From Algimonas porphyrae (GTDB lineage Bacteria; Pseudomonadota; Alphaproteobacteria; Caulobacterales; Maricaulaceae), in NCBI RefSeq assembly GCF_041429795.1, contig NZ_CP163424.1, positions 1,862,001 to 1,926,000 on the forward strand: a stretch of 64,000 nucleotides of DNA, given 5' to 3'. This document shows, one piece after another, positions 35,600 to 45,973 of the stretch. Within the stretch, counting starts at the first letter, position 1, and each line of letters opens with the position of its first letter. A program made the translations under genes and the position numbers. A model generated the notes under the pieces. It was not told the DNA's origin and did no database searches. It saw only the letters and a program-made list of their open reading frames with translations.

Positions 35600-36832
35600 G
35601 TGACCCGTACCCCACCCTATCGTGATCAATTTCGTGCCGCCGTCGATACCGTTCGGCAGGAAGGCCGCTATCGTATCTTCCGAGACATTCGCCGGAAGAA
35701 GGGCGCCTTTCCCTGTGCGACGTGGTTCAAGGATGATCTGAAAGAACAGGATATCACGGTCTGGTGCTCCAACGATTATCTGGGCATGGGGCAAAATGAG
35801 TGCGTTGTCGAAGCGGTGAAATCCGCAGTCGATGCCGCCGGTACGGGTTCGGGCGGAACCCGGAACATTTCCGGCACGACGCGCTATCACGTGCAGCTGG
35901 AGGCCGAACTGGCGGACCTGCACGGCAAGGACGCTTCTCTCGTCTTCACGTCGGGATATGTGGCGAACGAGGCAGCGCTCTCCACCATGAGCAAAATTCT
36001 GCCGGGCCTGCATATTCTGTCCGACGAGATGAATCACGCATCGATGATTTCCGGCATTCGCAATGCCCGGACGCACAAGCACATTTTTGCGCATAACGAT
36101 ATTGCGGATCTCGAGGCGAAGTTGAAGGCGATTCCTGTCGACGCTCCGAAATTGATTGCCTTTGAGAGCGTCTATTCCATGGATGCCGATATCGCACCGA
36201 TCGAGGCGATCTGTGATCTGGCTGACACTTACAATGCGCTGACCTATATCGACGAAGTCCATGCTGTCGGTATGTATGGTCCGCGCGGAGGCGGCATCTG
36301 CGAGCAGCGCGCCCTGATGGACCGTATCGATATAATTCAGGGGACGCTCGCGAAGGCCTATGGCATGATCGGTGGCTATATTGCGGCTGACAAGGTCATC
36401 GTCGATGCGATCCGCAGCCTCGCTTCCGGCTTCATTTTTACGACCTCCATACCCCCATCGACTGCGGCCGGAGCATTGCGCTCGGTCCGGATCCTCAAAA
36501 TTTCGCCCGAAATGCGCGACCAGCATCAGGACCGCGCCAATGCGCTGAAGGCCCGGTTCCGGTCTGCGGGCTACCCGTTCATCGATGGCGACACGCATAT
36601 TGTACCGCTTATGGTCGGCGATCCCGTCAAATGTCAGGCGATCAGCGACCGTCTGATCGAAGATTACGGCATTTATGCTCAGCCCATCAATTTCCCGACC
36701 GTTCCCAGAGGGACTGAACGGCTTCGGTTCACGCCCAGCCCCTTCCACACTGATGCAATGATGGATGAGTTGATGGCGGCCTTGTCCGACGTGTGGGCGG
36801 CTTACGACCTGCCGCGCGAAAAGGTTGCCTAA
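35600..36832 (+). CDS. hemA: 5-aminolevulinate synthase
   Basis: 410 residues from the GTG at 35600, with AGGTGG just upstream; earlier in-frame starts are weak. A PLP enzyme joining glycine and succinyl-CoA to ALA, the C4 route restricted to alphaproteobacteria and mitochondria. The PLP lysine is in [15 protein letters not shown]; the [15 protein letters not shown] and [15 protein letters not shown] motifs are typical. The next gene, glyA, makes its substrate glycine. Confidence 0.95.
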   Translation: MTRTPPYRDQFRAAVDTVRQEGRYRIFRDIRRKKGAFPCATWFKDDLKEQDITVWCSNDYLGMGQNECVVEAVKSAVDAAGTGSGGTRNISGTTRYHVQLEAELADLHGKDASLVFTSGYVANEAALSTMSKILPGLHILSDEMNHASMISGIRNARTHKHIFAHNDIADLEAKLKAIPVDAPKLIAFESVYSMDADIAPIEAICDLADTYNALTYIDEVHAVGMYGPRGGGICEQRALMDRIDIIQGTLAKAYGMIGGYIAADKVIVDAIRSLASGFIFTTSIPPSTAAGALRSVRILKISPEMRDQHQDRANALKARFRSAGYPFIDGDTHIVPLMVGDPVKCQAISDRLIEDYGIYAQPINFPTVPRGTERLRFTPSPFHTDAMMDELMAALSDVWAAYDLPREKVA

Positions 36833-36907
36833 AGCGATGACTTCGCGTTGTCCGGTCTAACCGGACTCGTTATAGGCCCTGCGAAACGCAATATTCGCAG
36901 GGTCATC

Positions 36908-38206
36908 ATGTCCGCTTCTGATTATCTCGACCGTTTTTTCAGCCAATCTCTGGCTGAGCGCGATCCTGAGCTTTACGCTTGCATGAAGGACGAGCTGGAG
37001 CGGCAGCAGCACGAAATCGAGCTGATCGCGTCGGAGAATATCGTCTCTCAGGCGGTCATGGAAGCTCAGGGCTCCGTTCTGACCAACAAATATGCGGAAG
37101 GCTATCCCGGACGGCGTTACTATGGCGGTTGTCAGCATGTCGATGTGGCGGAACAGTTGGCCATCGACCGGGCGACGGCGTTGTTTGGATGCGGTTTCGC
37201 CAACGTTCAGCCCAATAGTGGCAGTCAGGCCAATCAGGGCGTGTTTCTGGCTCTGTTGAAGCCTGGCGATACGATTCTCGGCATGGATCTGGCCTCTGGC
37301 GGGCATCTCACCCATGGCGCGCCGCCTAACATGTCCGGAAAATGGTTTAATGCCGTGACCTATGGTGTCCGCGACAGTGATCATCTGATCGATTATGATC
37401 AAGTCGAAGCGCTGGCAACCGAGCATCGCCCTAAGCTGATCATCTGCGGCGGCTCGGCCTATTCTCGCGTCATTGACTTCAAGCGTTTCCGTGAGATCGC
37501 CGACAAGGTCGGCGCTTATCTGCATGTCGATATGGCCCATTTTGCAGGGCTGGTCGCGGGCGAGGCTCACCCCAGCCCGTTCCCGCATGCGCATGTCGCG
37601 ACGACGACAACGCACAAGACACTGCGCGGGCCTCGTGGCGGCATGATCCTGACCAATGACGAGACGTTGGCCAAGAAGTTCAACTCCGCAATCTTCCCGG
37701 GATTGCAGGGCGGCCCGCTCATGCATGTGATCGCGGGCAAGGCGACCGCGTTCGGAGATTGTCTGCAGCCTGAATTCAAGGACTATGCGGCGCAGGTGAT
37801 CGAGAATTGCAAGGCGATGGCCCAGGCTCTGGTCGAGGCGGGCTATGCGGTTGTGTCTGGCGGGACGGATACCCATCTGGCCCTGATCGATCTGTCTCCT
37901 AAAGGGGTGAAGGGTAATGCGGCCGAGAAGGCCCTCGGTCGCGCCTACATCACCTGTAACAAAAACGGCATTCCCAACGATCCTGAGAAGTTCACGGTGA
38001 CGTCGGGTATTCGGGTCGGATCGCCAGCCGGCACCACCCGCGGCTTCGGCCCAGCCGAGTTTCGTGAGATCGGCCAGCTTATGGCCGAAGTACTGGACGC
38101 CCTGGTCGAGAGCCCCAAAGGCAATGCTAAGGTCGAGGCGAGTGTGCGGGAGCGGGTGAAAGAACTGACGGCGCGTTTTCCGATCTACAGTCACTTATCT
38201 GCATAG
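36908..38206 (+). CDS. glyA: Serine hydroxymethyltransferase
   Basis: 432 residues. Converts serine to glycine with transfer of a one-carbon unit to tetrahydrofolate. PLP lysine in [17 protein letters not shown]; the [10 protein letters not shown] and SGTDTHL-like ([13 protein letters not shown]) motifs are standard. An ATG at 36908 is chosen over the 20-codon-longer open frame, which has no ribosome site. It heads the run to thiL, and glycine feeds heme synthesis next door. Confidence 0.96.
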   Translation: MSASDYLDRFFSQSLAERDPELYACMKDELERQQHEIELIASENIVSQAVMEAQGSVLTNKYAEGYPGRRYYGGCQHVDVAEQLAIDRATALFGCGFANVQPNSGSQANQGVFLALLKPGDTILGMDLASGGHLTHGAPPNMSGKWFNAVTYGVRDSDHLIDYDQVEALATEHRPKLIICGGSAYSRVIDFKRFREIADKVGAYLHVDMAHFAGLVAGEAHPSPFPHAHVATTTTHKTLRGPRGGMILTNDETLAKKFNSAIFPGLQGGPLMHVIAGKATAFGDCLQPEFKDYAAQVIENCKAMAQALVEAGYAVVSGGTDTHLALIDLSPKGVKGNAAEKALGRAYITCNKNGIPNDPEKFTVTSGIRVGSPAGTTRGFGPAEFREIGQLMAEVLDALVESPKGNAKVEASVRERVKELTARFPIYSHLSA

Positions 38207-38252
38207 CGGTCTGCGCTTTGCCTTTCAGCGGGCAATTGGCTAACAGCCGCCT

Positions 38253-38714
38253 ATGCGGTGCCCATTCTGTTCCAGCGAAGATACGCAGGTCAAAGATTCG
38301 CGTCAGGCGGAGGACGGCAATGCCGTCCGGCGGCGGCGGCTCTGCAGCAAATGCGGTGGCCGCTTCACGACGTTTGAACGGGTGCAGCTGCGCGATCTTC
38401 AGGTTGTCAAGAACTCTGGCAAGCGAGCACCCTTCGACCGGGAGAAACTGATGCGGTCCGTCCGGATTGCCTTGCAGAAGCGGCCCGTCGATGAAGAACG
38501 TGTCGAGCAGATGGTCTCAGGAATTGTTCGTCAGCTTGAATCCTCCGGACAGGCCGATGTGACGTCCAAGCAGATCGGGGAACTGATCATGGAGGGCCTG
38601 TCTGAGCTCGATAAGATTGCCTATGTCCGTTATGCGAGTGTCTATCGCGACTTCAGAGCCACGGAAGATTTCGGGCAATTCATCGAGTTTGAGAAGCTCA
38701 CCGACGAAGGCTGA
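38253..38714 (+). CDS. nrdR: Transcriptional repressor NrdR
   Basis: 153 residues. Zinc ribbon [17 protein letters not shown] with the second pair in [17 protein letters not shown], followed by an ATP-cone domain that senses nucleotide levels. Represses ribonucleotide reductase genes. Alphaproteobacteria commonly place it after glyA and before the rib genes; here ribD, usual in between, is missing. Confidence 0.96.
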   Translation: MRCPFCSSEDTQVKDSRQAEDGNAVRRRRLCSKCGGRFTTFERVQLRDLQVVKNSGKRAPFDREKLMRSVRIALQKRPVDEERVEQMVSGIVRQLESSGQADVTSKQIGELIMEGLSELDKIAYVRYASVYRDFRATEDFGQFIEFEKLTDEG

Positions 38715-38719
38715 TCACC

Positions 38720-39340
38720 ATGTTTACGGGAATTATTACCGATGTGGGTCGGTTGCGTGAGGTCACGCGCATAACAGGGTCGGCCAGGGAAACAGCCTGG
38801 GGCGATACGCGGATGGTCGTGGAAACGGGCTACAATACGGCCTCGATCGATATCGGTGCGTCCATTGCTCATTCCGGCGCCTGCATGACCGTCGTCGACA
38901 AAGGGACCGGATGGTACGCCTTTGATGTGTCGGATGAAAGTCTGGACAAGACGACGCTCGGACAATGGGAACCCGGTCACCGGATCAATCTGGAACGTGC
39001 CCTGACCGGCGCGGACGAACTGGGCGGGCATATGGTGACGGGACACGTCGACCAGACGGCCCGCTGCCTGTCGCGTGAGACCGTCGCGGGCTCGACCCGG
39101 TTTCATATCGCAGTGCCTGATGCGCTGGCCTTTGCAATTGCGCCTAAAGGCTCAGTTACTGTCGACGGCGTTTCGCTGACAGTGAATGATGTCAGTGACG
39201 GTGCGTTCATGCTCAACATCATTCCCCACACGGCTGAGGTGACGACACTGGGCGATTTGCAGCCCGGAGACGAGGTAAATCTGGAAATCGATGTCATCGC
39301 TCGCTATGTGGCGCGCTACCTGCAGCATATGAAAGCCTGA
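38720..39340 (+). CDS. ribE: Riboflavin synthase alpha chain
   Basis: 206 residues. Dismutates 6,7-dimethyl-8-ribityllumazine to riboflavin. Two lumazine-binding barrel repeats; the N-terminus MFTGIITDVGRLREV and the second-repeat motif GSVTVDGVSLTVNDV are signature sequences. It begins 5 bp after nrdR. Confidence 0.95.
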   Translation: MFTGIITDVGRLREVTRITGSARETAWGDTRMVVETGYNTASIDIGASIAHSGACMTVVDKGTGWYAFDVSDESLDKTTLGQWEPGHRINLERALTGADELGGHMVTGHVDQTARCLSRETVAGSTRFHIAVPDALAFAIAPKGSVTVDGVSLTVNDVSDGAFMLNIIPHTAEVTTLGDLQPGDEVNLEIDVIARYVARYLQHMKA

Positions 39341-39357
39341 AACGGTAAGGAGTGGGT

Positions 39358-40500
39358 TTGACCCAACTGAACGAAGCGACCTTCCAGGAGGTCTATAATC
39401 TCGCCACGCCGGAAGAGATCATCGACGATGCGCGCAACGGGCGGATGTACATCCTCGTGGATGCGGAAGATCGCGAAAATGAGGGCGATCTTATCATTCC
39501 GGCGCAATTTGCAACACCGGATGCGATCAACTTCATGGCCAAGTATGGGCGCGGACTGATCTGTCTGGCCCTCGAAGGCACGCGCGCGGACGAGCTTGGT
39601 CTGCGTAATATGAGCGCAGACAACAAGTCACGCTTTGAAACGGCCTTCACCCAGTCGATCGAAGCCCGGGAAGGTGTCACCACAGGGATTTCCGCAGGCG
39701 ACCGTGCCAAGACGATCCAGGTTGCGATTGACCCGGATAGCCGCGCCGACGACATCGTCAGCCCGGGTCACATGTTCCCGATCATCGCCAAGGAAGGCGG
39801 TGTGCTGGTTCGGACGGGACATACAGAAGCCTCCGTGGATATCTCCCGTCTGGCAGGGCTGAACCCGTCCGCCGTCATCTGCGAGATCATGAATGATGAC
39901 GGCACGATGGCGCGGCTCGATGATCTGGTTAAGTTCGCGCAGTTTCACGGGCTGAAGATCGGTACCATCGAAAGCCTGGTGGCATATCGGCTCGAACGGG
40001 ATCACTTCGTCACCCATGTGGCGAGTTCGGACTTTACCTCGCAGCGCGGCGATGCGTTCAACATCCACGTCTATCGCAACCTTCTCGACGGCAAAGAACA
40101 TGTCGCGCTCTCCCGGGGCGAGGCGACACCTGGTGAGGCGTCTCTTGTGCGTGTTCACAAGATCGATTTCGCTGGAGACGTTTTGTCCGAGGATAGCCCG
40201 CGCTCAGGCCTGATCTGGGACGCAATGAAAACACTCGCCGACCATGAGGGTCATGCCGTGCTGGTTCTGATCCGGGAAGGTTCGATCAACTCCTTGCTGG
40301 AACGGCTTGGCGCGCACCAGTCGACGGTCGATCGCAAGGAGCAGACGGTCCGCGAATATGGCGTCGGCGCACAAATCCTGACCCATCTGGGCGTCACCCA
40401 GATGACTTTGCTGTCGAACTCCATGCCGAAATTGATCGGTCTGGATGCCTATGATCTTGAAATTGTCGGCCTTCACCCGCTGACCAACACACGGACCTGA
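39358..40500 (+). CDS. ribB: 3,4-dihydroxy-2-butanone-4-phosphate synthase with decayed GTP cyclohydrolase II-like domain (RibBX)
   Basis: 380 residues from a TTG at 39358, which lies 5 bases after TAAGGAG; a GTG two codons earlier overlaps that site. The N-terminal RibB domain (about 1-215) is complete: DAEDRENEGDL, RSRADDIVSPGH-like (DSRADDIVSPGHMFP), RTGHTEASVD. The C-terminal half aligns in layout with RibA but contains no cysteine, so the zinc ligands of GTP cyclohydrolase II are gone. This matches the RibBX form described in some proteobacteria, which keeps only DHBP synthase activity. Confidence 0.93.
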   Translation: MTQLNEATFQEVYNLATPEEIIDDARNGRMYILVDAEDRENEGDLIIPAQFATPDAINFMAKYGRGLICLALEGTRADELGLRNMSADNKSRFETAFTQSIEAREGVTTGISAGDRAKTIQVAIDPDSRADDIVSPGHMFPIIAKEGGVLVRTGHTEASVDISRLAGLNPSAVICEIMNDDGTMARLDDLVKFAQFHGLKIGTIESLVAYRLERDHFVTHVASSDFTSQRGDAFNIHVYRNLLDGKEHVALSRGEATPGEASLVRVHKIDFAGDVLSEDSPRSGLIWDAMKTLADHEGHAVLVLIREGSINSLLERLGAHQSTVDRKEQTVREYGVGAQILTHLGVTQMTLLSNSMPKLIGLDAYDLEIVGLHPLTNTRT

Positions 40501-40503
40501 GCG

Positions 40504-40941
40504 ATGAAAGTCCTGGTAATTGAGGCCCGCTTCTACGAGCCAATTTCGGATATGCTGCTTGACGGAGCGCTGGATGCGCTGGCTACTGCTGGGGCGGAGA
40601 TCTTCCAGGTCACGGTTCCTGGTGCACTGGAAATCCCCCATGTGATCAGCTTCGCCGAAGAGGCTCAGGCAGGATATGACGCTTATGTCGCTCTCGGTTG
40701 CGTGATACGGGGAGAAACCACCCACTACGATTATGTCTGTCAGGAGAGCGCGCGCGCGATCATGGATCTGGCGGTTGATGGACAGTTGGCGATCGGAAAC
40801 GGAATCATTACGGTCGAGAATGAAGAACAGGCATTGGCGCGGGCCGACAAGACGCGCAAGGATAAGGGCGGTTTCGCGGCCCGCGCGGCCATGACAATGG
40901 TCGAGATCCGCAACGAGTTGCATGAAGGCCAAGTCTCATGA
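40504..40941 (+). CDS. ribH: 6,7-dimethyl-8-ribityllumazine synthase
   Basis: 145 residues. Joins the RibB product and the pyrimidine precursor into lumazine, forming an icosahedral or pentameric shell. Key pieces: PGALEIPH (substrate), ALGCVIRGETTHYDYV and the final GGFAARAAMTMVE. Sits 3 bp after ribBX; its stop overlaps the nusB ATG. Confidence 0.95.
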   Translation: MKVLVIEARFYEPISDMLLDGALDALATAGAEIFQVTVPGALEIPHVISFAEEAQAGYDAYVALGCVIRGETTHYDYVCQESARAIMDLAVDGQLAIGNGIITVENEEQALARADKTRKDKGGFAARAAMTMVEIRNELHEGQVS

Positions 40942-41426
40942 GTGGCTCCACGCCCAAGCTGAGGCGCCAGGCCCGATTGTCAGGTGTTCAGGCGCTCTAT
41001 CAGATGGACTTGACCAAGGCGACGACCAAGCCTGTCATCTTCGAATTTCTCAACCATCGCTTCGGGTTCGAGGATGAAGACGGCATGGTGGCGGCCGATG
41101 AACCATTCTTCGAAGCCCTTGTCGAAGGTGTTGTGCGGGAGCAGGGGACCATCGACGGTCTTCTCGAAGCGCAACTGCCGGAAAAGTGGCCTTTGCGACG
41201 CTTGGACATGACGCTTCGTGCCCTGTTGCGCGCCGCCGTCTATGAGATCAGCTGGCGGCCCGATGTGCCTGCCGCCGTGATACTCGATGAGTATGTCTCG
41301 ATCGCATCGGACTTTTTCGATGGCAAGGAACCCGGCATGGTCAATGCCGTGCTGGATGGAATTGCGAAATCGGTTCGGCGGGCAGAATTCGCGATACCGG
41401 GCGTCACTGACAGTCCGACGGAGTGA
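40938..41426 (+). CDS. nusB: Transcription antitermination protein NusB
   Basis: 162 residues, all-helical NusB fold: RRQARLSGVQALYQMDL at the start and PAAVILDEYVSIASDFFDGKEPGMVNAVLDG at the end in pieces. Binds boxA with S10 and supports rRNA antitermination. Coupled to ribH (ATGA) and to thiL (GTGA). Confidence 0.95.
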   Translation: MSGSTPKLRRQARLSGVQALYQMDLTKATTKPVIFEFLNHRFGFEDEDGMVAADEPFFEALVEGVVREQGTIDGLLEAQLPEKWPLRRLDMTLRALLRAAVYEISWRPDVPAAVILDEYVSIASDFFDGKEPGMVNAVLDGIAKSVRRAEFAIPGVTDSPTE

Positions 41427-42319
41427 ATGAGCGCGACTTTATCGCTATGCTCCGCCCCTTGGCCGGCCCGGGTGCCTTAAACTTGAACGATGATGCTGCG
41501 CTCCTGAGCGCTCCTGTCGGGCACGATCTGGTTCTGTCGGTCGATACGATGGTTGAGGGGGTTCACTTTCCCAAGGGGCGCATCGGAGGAGACTTTTCCG
41601 AGCGACTTCTCAGAACCGCCTTGTCCGATCTTGCAGCTAAAGGCGCGAGGCCCATCGGATATATGCTGGCAGTGGCCTGGCCTTCGGGGCGGTATGATAA
41701 GTGGGCAGCCGCCTTCATCAGTGGCCTGCATGATGCCCAGCGCAGTTTCGACTGCCCGCTACTCGGCGGCGACACGACGGCGACCAAAGGCCCGCTGGTC
41801 GCATCGGCAAACGTTTATGGTGTCGTGCCGACAGGAGAAATGGTGACGCGTAGCGGCGCGAAAACCGGCGATCATGTCTGGTATACCGGCGTTCTGGGAC
41901 GCGCCGAAACCGGACTGAAAGTCGTGATGGGCGATCCGGACGTTCGCCTCCTATCCGGTGAAGATCGTCTTGCCTGTGAAGAAGCCTATCTCCGTCCCGA
42001 ACCCCGTTTTCTGTTTCGGAAGACCTTGCGACAGGTCGCAACGGCCTGCGCCGATATTTCGGATGGTCTGTATAGCGAAGCGGGGCATATCGCGGAGGCG
42101 AGTGGTGTTCACCTCGCGATGGACTATATCCGCCACGCTGACTTTGGTGACGACTATGAGCTTCTGTTGACAGCCCCGCCATCGGCTGAAGCCGCCATCC
42201 GATCCGGCGCAGACGCAATCGGTCTGCCCGTCACGCGCTGCGGGCATGTGGTTCCGGGTGAAGGGATTTCAATCGACGGTGAGCCCGTGCAGGGAAAAGG
42301 CTACCGGCACACATTCTAG
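41423..42319 (+). CDS. thiL: Thiamine-monophosphate kinase
   Basis: 298 residues, starting with GTG at 41423 that overlaps the nusB stop. Phosphorylates thiamine phosphate to the diphosphate cofactor. AIR-synthase-like fold: NLNDDAALL (metal Asp pair), VDTMVEGVHF, GGDTT and CADISDGL. The last segment is shorter than in E. coli ThiL. Ends the glyA-thiL run. Confidence 0.94.
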   Translation: MNERDFIAMLRPLAGPGALNLNDDAALLSAPVGHDLVLSVDTMVEGVHFPKGRIGGDFSERLLRTALSDLAAKGARPIGYMLAVAWPSGRYDKWAAAFISGLHDAQRSFDCPLLGGDTTATKGPLVASANVYGVVPTGEMVTRSGAKTGDHVWYTGVLGRAETGLKVVMGDPDVRLLSGEDRLACEEAYLRPEPRFLFRKTLRQVATACADISDGLYSEAGHIAEASGVHLAMDYIRHADFGDDYELLLTAPPSAEAAIRSGADAIGLPVTRCGHVVPGEGISIDGEPVQGKGYRHTF

Positions 42320-42332
42320 TTAAGCAGGAGGG

Positions 42333-42830
42333 CTAGCGGGGTCCGCCTGGTCCGCCGGGAACATTTTGTTGATCGCCGCCAAGCCGGTCTGTCGGGATCC
42401 GGCCAATCGTGCCGAAAATCTGCTCCAGTACGGAGAGTTCGCGACCGCGTGTCGGCGTTTCCCTATTGGAATAGTTGATGATCCGGCGGTCTTCGATGCC
42501 ATATTCTGCAACGCGTGTGACTTGGCCATCCGCATTGAAGCTGATCATCGTAACGGACTGCTCTTGAATTTGCGGTCGCAGATAGGCGTAACGTTCACGT
42601 ACTTGGTTGATGTAGTACCAGGTGTCTTCTTCGACGTCTTCGTCGAACGTGCCTTCGACAGACGGGCTACCAAGCGAAGCTAGGACACTCGCTTTCGTGT
42701 CTGTGTTGGGGTTGATTGCCTGCGGTTTCGCGTCCGCCGTCGGCACATAGCCATGCGTCCGCAGAATTGGATTGCAGGCCGATAGAGCCAAAACGCTTGT
42801 CAGCATTAATGCGGCAACCGATTTGCGCAT
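42333..42830 (-). CDS. bamE: Outer-membrane assembly lipoprotein BamE (SmpA/OmlA family)
   Basis: 165 residues from the ATG at 42830 (GGAGAG 7 bases upstream). Lipobox LSAC with Cys19 in MRKSVAALMLTSVLALSAC. The BamE fold follows: DTKASVLASLGSPSVEGTF, TWYYINQ, ITFNA-like VTMISFNADGQV. The tail PGGPGGPR is a Pro/Gly extension. Component of the BAM complex inserting outer-membrane barrels. Divergent from the CBP3-like gene. A much longer open frame that runs on upstream is not supported. Confidence 0.92.
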   Translation of the reverse strand: MRKSVAALMLTSVLALSACNPILRTHGYVPTADAKPQAINPNTDTKASVLASLGSPSVEGTFDEDVEEDTWYYINQVRERYAYLRPQIQEQSVTMISFNADGQVTRVAEYGIEDRRIINYSNRETPTRGRELSVLEQIFGTIGRIPTDRLGGDQQNVPGGPGGPR

Positions 42831-42956
42831 GAACCGTCTCTCCATTAGGGCGCCCGCACATCTGGCCAACTGGCCCGGCATCCCGATGGGCGTCCGATAG
42901 CCGGACCTGTGGAGCCGTGCAAGCGTGGGTCGCGGTAGATGACGGAGGATTAAGAG

Positions 42957-43490
42957 ATGGGACTGTTTGGTCGCCTTATGGGGCGCGATTTGCCCGAGCG
43001 TCGTGATGCACGTCGCATCTATTTCCGCCTGCTGGAACAATCCCGGGACACGGACTTCTATGGACACGGGAAATTGGAAGACACATATGACGGCCGCATC
43101 GACGCCATCGCGATACATTTCGCCGTCATGATGGAACGACTGCGCGAGGAAGGAGACGATGGACGATTGCTGAGCCAAGCGCTTTTTGATGAAATGAAAG
43201 ACGATTTTGAAATCGCTCTGAGAGAAGAGGGCATTTCGGATACCGGCGTCAAGAAGCGCATTAAGCCGATGATCGGCCATTTCTATGATCGGCTTAAAGC
43301 CTATTCTGAGGCCTTGCAGTCCGAAGCGGCGAAGGAACGTCTAAGCGAAATCTTCGACCTGGAAACCAGCGACTCGCCGGATGATTTTCAGCGTCGCTTG
43401 TCGACCTATATGGTGGCGTGGCTAGATAATCTGCATCAGCAGCCGATGAAGGCTCTCACTGAGGCGCGTTTTTCCTTTCCTTCGGTTTAG
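42957..43490 (+). CDS. Ubiquinol-cytochrome c chaperone (CBP3-like)
   Basis: 177 residues. The family (Ubiq_cyt_C_chap) is shared with mitochondrial CBP3, which helps assemble cytochrome b of complex III. Pattern FYGHGKLEDTYDGRIDAIAIHF and the helical remainder support it. Ribosome site GGAGG ahead of the ATG at 42957. Usually followed by a DUF177 gene and rpmF or plsX; here plsX follows directly, without DUF177. Confidence 0.88.
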   Translation: MGLFGRLMGRDLPERRDARRIYFRLLEQSRDTDFYGHGKLEDTYDGRIDAIAIHFAVMMERLREEGDDGRLLSQALFDEMKDDFEIALREEGISDTGVKKRIKPMIGHFYDRLKAYSEALQSEAAKERLSEIFDLETSDSPDDFQRRLSTYMVAWLDNLHQQPMKALTEARFSFPSV

Positions 43491-43528
43491 CGCTATGCGT
43501 CACGTCACAGGGACACTATAGCAGCCCG

Positions 43529-44581
43529 ATGCTGGATGGTTTGGTCATATCGATTGATGCGATGGGCGGCGACGACGCGCCCGATATGGTGATCCGCGGG
43601 CTTGAATATTTTCTGACCCATGAGGGGCAGGGACGTCGAGCACGTTTTCTCCTTCACGGGGATCAGGCGCAACTTCAACCTCTTCTGGCTAAGAACCCTC
43701 GCACCCGTGAGCGCTCGGAAGTGGTGCATACGGACAAAGTCGTCTCGATGGATGACAAGCCATCGCAGGCTTTGCGGCGTGGTAAAGACAGTTCAATGTG
43801 GAACGCCGTCGCTGCCGTTAAAGCCAAACGCGCCGAAATTGCCGTGTCTGCCGGTAATACCGGGGCTCTGATGGCCATGAGCAAGCTGCAACTCCGCATG
43901 AAACAGGGGGTTCAGCGGCCTGCTCTGGCTGCAGCATGGCCAAAACAGAATGGTGTATCCGTTGTCCTTGATGTGGGTGCCAATATCGATGTCGATCCGG
44001 CGCAACTGACCGAATTCGCCGTGATGGGCGAAGCCTATTACAAGGCGATCTACAAAAAAGAGCAGCCCTCCATCGGTTTGCTCAATGTGGGGACCGAGGA
44101 TCAGAAAGGCCACGCCATACTGAAAGCCGCCCATGAACGCCTATCTGAGAGCCAATTGGGCCTGAACTATATCGGCTATGTCGAGGGCAACGACATCTCC
44201 ATGGGTTCTGCCGATGTCATTGTTACGGACGGTTTTACCGGCAATATCGCGCTGAAAACGGCTGAGGGGACGGCGAAGCTGATCGGGACCTTCTTCAACG
44301 AAGCGCTACAAGGCAATCTATGGTCCAAAATCACGACCTGGCTGAATGCATTCGCTCTCTTCAAATTGAAACGGCGGATCGATCCGCGGCGCGTCAATGG
44401 GGCCGTTTTTCTTGGCCTGAACGGTATCGTGATCAAAAGCCATGGCGGAACGGACCGCATCGGCTTCGCCAATGCCGTCAATATCGCGATCGGTCTGGCT
44501 GAAACGGACTTCATGCATGCTATCGATGAACGGCTCGACGCCTTGCACGATGAAGACGATAATATAGGCTTTATTCCATGA
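43529..44581 (+). CDS. plsX: Phosphate acyltransferase PlsX
   Basis: 350 residues. Makes acyl-phosphate from acyl-ACP for membrane phospholipid synthesis. N-terminal [16 protein letters not shown], the [10 protein letters not shown] loop, and [16 protein letters not shown] are diagnostic. The stop overlaps the fabH start (ATGA). Confidence 0.95.
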   Translation: MLDGLVISIDAMGGDDAPDMVIRGLEYFLTHEGQGRRARFLLHGDQAQLQPLLAKNPRTRERSEVVHTDKVVSMDDKPSQALRRGKDSSMWNAVAAVKAKRAEIAVSAGNTGALMAMSKLQLRMKQGVQRPALAAAWPKQNGVSVVLDVGANIDVDPAQLTEFAVMGEAYYKAIYKKEQPSIGLLNVGTEDQKGHAILKAAHERLSESQLGLNYIGYVEGNDISMGSADVIVTDGFTGNIALKTAEGTAKLIGTFFNEALQGNLWSKITTWLNAFALFKLKRRIDPRRVNGAVFLGLNGIVIKSHGGTDRIGFANAVNIAIGLAETDFMHAIDERLDALHDEDDNIGFIP

Positions 44582-45546
44582 CGATCCGCTCCGTTGTCCG
44601 AGGTATTGGGAGTTACCTGCCCGAGCGGGTGATGGAGAATGCCGAGTTCGCGAATGAGCTCGGTCTCGACACGTCGGATGAATGGATCCGGGAACGGACA
44701 GGTATCAAACGCCGCCACATCGCTGCCGAAGGCCAGACGACATCCGATCTCGGTTATCACGCGGCGCTTCGGGCTCTGGAACATGCCGGCATGTCCGCCG
44801 ATGAACTTGATCTCATCCTCGTCGCAACATCGACGCCTGATCTGACTTTCCCCTCAACGGCGACCATGATCCAGCACCGGCTTGGAATCAGTCATGGTGC
44901 TGCATTCGATGTTCAGGCCGTCTGTTCGGGCTTTCTATACGGCATTCATCTGGCGGACGCCCTGATCAGCTCCGGCGCGCATAAGCGGATCATGCTGATC
45001 GGTGCGGAAACCTTCTCTCGTATCCTTGACTGGGATGATCGCGGAACCTGTGTTCTGTTCGGTGATGGCGCCGGTGCAATTATTTTGGAGGCGACTGCGG
45101 ATACGCAGGACGGTGTCATCCACAGCGTGATTCGGTCCGATGGCTCACATCGCGACATGCTCTATGTCGATGGCGGTCCGTCCGCGACCGGAACCGTCGG
45201 CAAGTTGCGCATGCTCGGCAACGCCGTTTTCAAACATGCTGTGACCGACATAGCCGGGATTATCAGGACATGCGCAGAAGAGGCCGGGCAGGACGTTCCC
45301 ACGATCGACTGGTTCGTCCCGCATCAGGCGAACCAGCGCATTCTTGTCGCCGTCGCGAGGAAGTTGAAGCTGCGCCCGGAACAGGTGATCTCCACCGTGT
45401 CCGAACATGCCAATACATCGGCGGCGAGTGTTCCTCTGGCATGGGACGCTGCCGTGCGTGATGGACGCATCAAGCGCGGCGATACGGTGATGCTGGAAGC
45501 CTTTGGAGGAGGGTTCACTTGGGGTGCATGCTTGCTTCGCTACTGA
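44578..45546 (+). CDS. fabH: 3-oxoacyl-ACP synthase III
   Basis: 322 residues. Starts fatty-acid synthesis by condensing acetyl-CoA with malonyl-ACP. The catalytic triad is present: Cys in AVCSGFLYG, His in [11 protein letters not shown], and Asn in [10 protein letters not shown]. Coupled to plsX; ihfA follows after about 75 bp. Confidence 0.96.
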   Translation: MTIRSVVRGIGSYLPERVMENAEFANELGLDTSDEWIRERTGIKRRHIAAEGQTTSDLGYHAALRALEHAGMSADELDLILVATSTPDLTFPSTATMIQHRLGISHGAAFDVQAVCSGFLYGIHLADALISSGAHKRIMLIGAETFSRILDWDDRGTCVLFGDGAGAIILEATADTQDGVIHSVIRSDGSHRDMLYVDGGPSATGTVGKLRMLGNAVFKHAVTDIAGIIRTCAEEAGQDVPTIDWFVPHQANQRILVAVARKLKLRPEQVISTVSEHANTSAASVPLAWDAAVRDGRIKRGDTVMLEAFGGGFTWGACLLRY

Positions 45547-45620
45547 AAAAGAACATTTTTTCGACTTTTCCAGCAAGTTAAGCCTTGCAGATAGGGGTGG
45601 GGATTTGCTTTAACGCCTCC

Positions 45621-45944
45621 ATGGGTAGCAAAACCGTCAATACTGGAACCGTCACGCGGGCCGATCTGGCCGAGGCTGTCTACAGTGAAATCGGATTGTC
45701 CCGCTCTGATTCTGCCGAGCTGGTCGAGTCCGTCATCGGTCACATTTCAGGGGCTCTCCTGAAAGGCGAGAATGTGAAGCTCGCCGGCTTCGGCACCTTC
45801 CTCCTGCGCGAGAAGAATGAACGCATCGGTCGCAACCCCAAGACGGGTGTCGAAGTGCCGATTACGCCGCGTCGCGTTCTGGTGTTCAAGCCCAGTCAGG
45901 TGCTGCGCGAACGGGTCGATTCGGCATTAAGCCCCAAACGGTGA
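45621..45944 (+). CDS. ihfA: Integration host factor subunit alpha
   Basis: 107 residues from the ATG at 45621. HU/IHF fold: [18 protein letters not shown], the [12 protein letters not shown] core, and the DNA-intercalating arm [17 protein letters not shown] with the Pro. Bends DNA at specific sites as a dimer with IhfB. The surrounding plsX-fabH-ihfA-merR order is typical of alphaproteobacteria. A start 12 codons earlier (TTG) is not favoured. Confidence 0.94.
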   Translation: MGSKTVNTGTVTRADLAEAVYSEIGLSRSDSAELVESVIGHISGALLKGENVKLAGFGTFLLREKNERIGRNPKTGVEVPITPRRVLVFKPSQVLRERVDSALSPKR

Positions 45945-45973
45945 TAGAGTCCGATTCGCAATAGGACTTTTCC

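Noticed and set aside
35501-36748. 415-codon open frame antisense to hemA
   Set aside because: It is a shadow of hemA with no recognisable domain.
36833-36907. Possible glycine riboswitch before glyA
   Set aside because: Only 75 bp separate hemA and glyA, and no conserved riboswitch core is visible.
36857-38194. 445-codon open frame antisense to glyA
   Set aside because: It is a shadow of glyA caused by codon bias; no protein motif, and glyA is a certain gene on the + strand.
38206-38252. FMN riboswitch before the rib genes
   Set aside because: Too short and no RFN element; the rib genes follow nrdR at 5 bp.
42831-43280. Long leftward frame extending bamE upstream
   Set aside because: It overlaps the divergent CBP3-like gene; the ATG at 42830 has a lipoprotein signal and a ribosome site.
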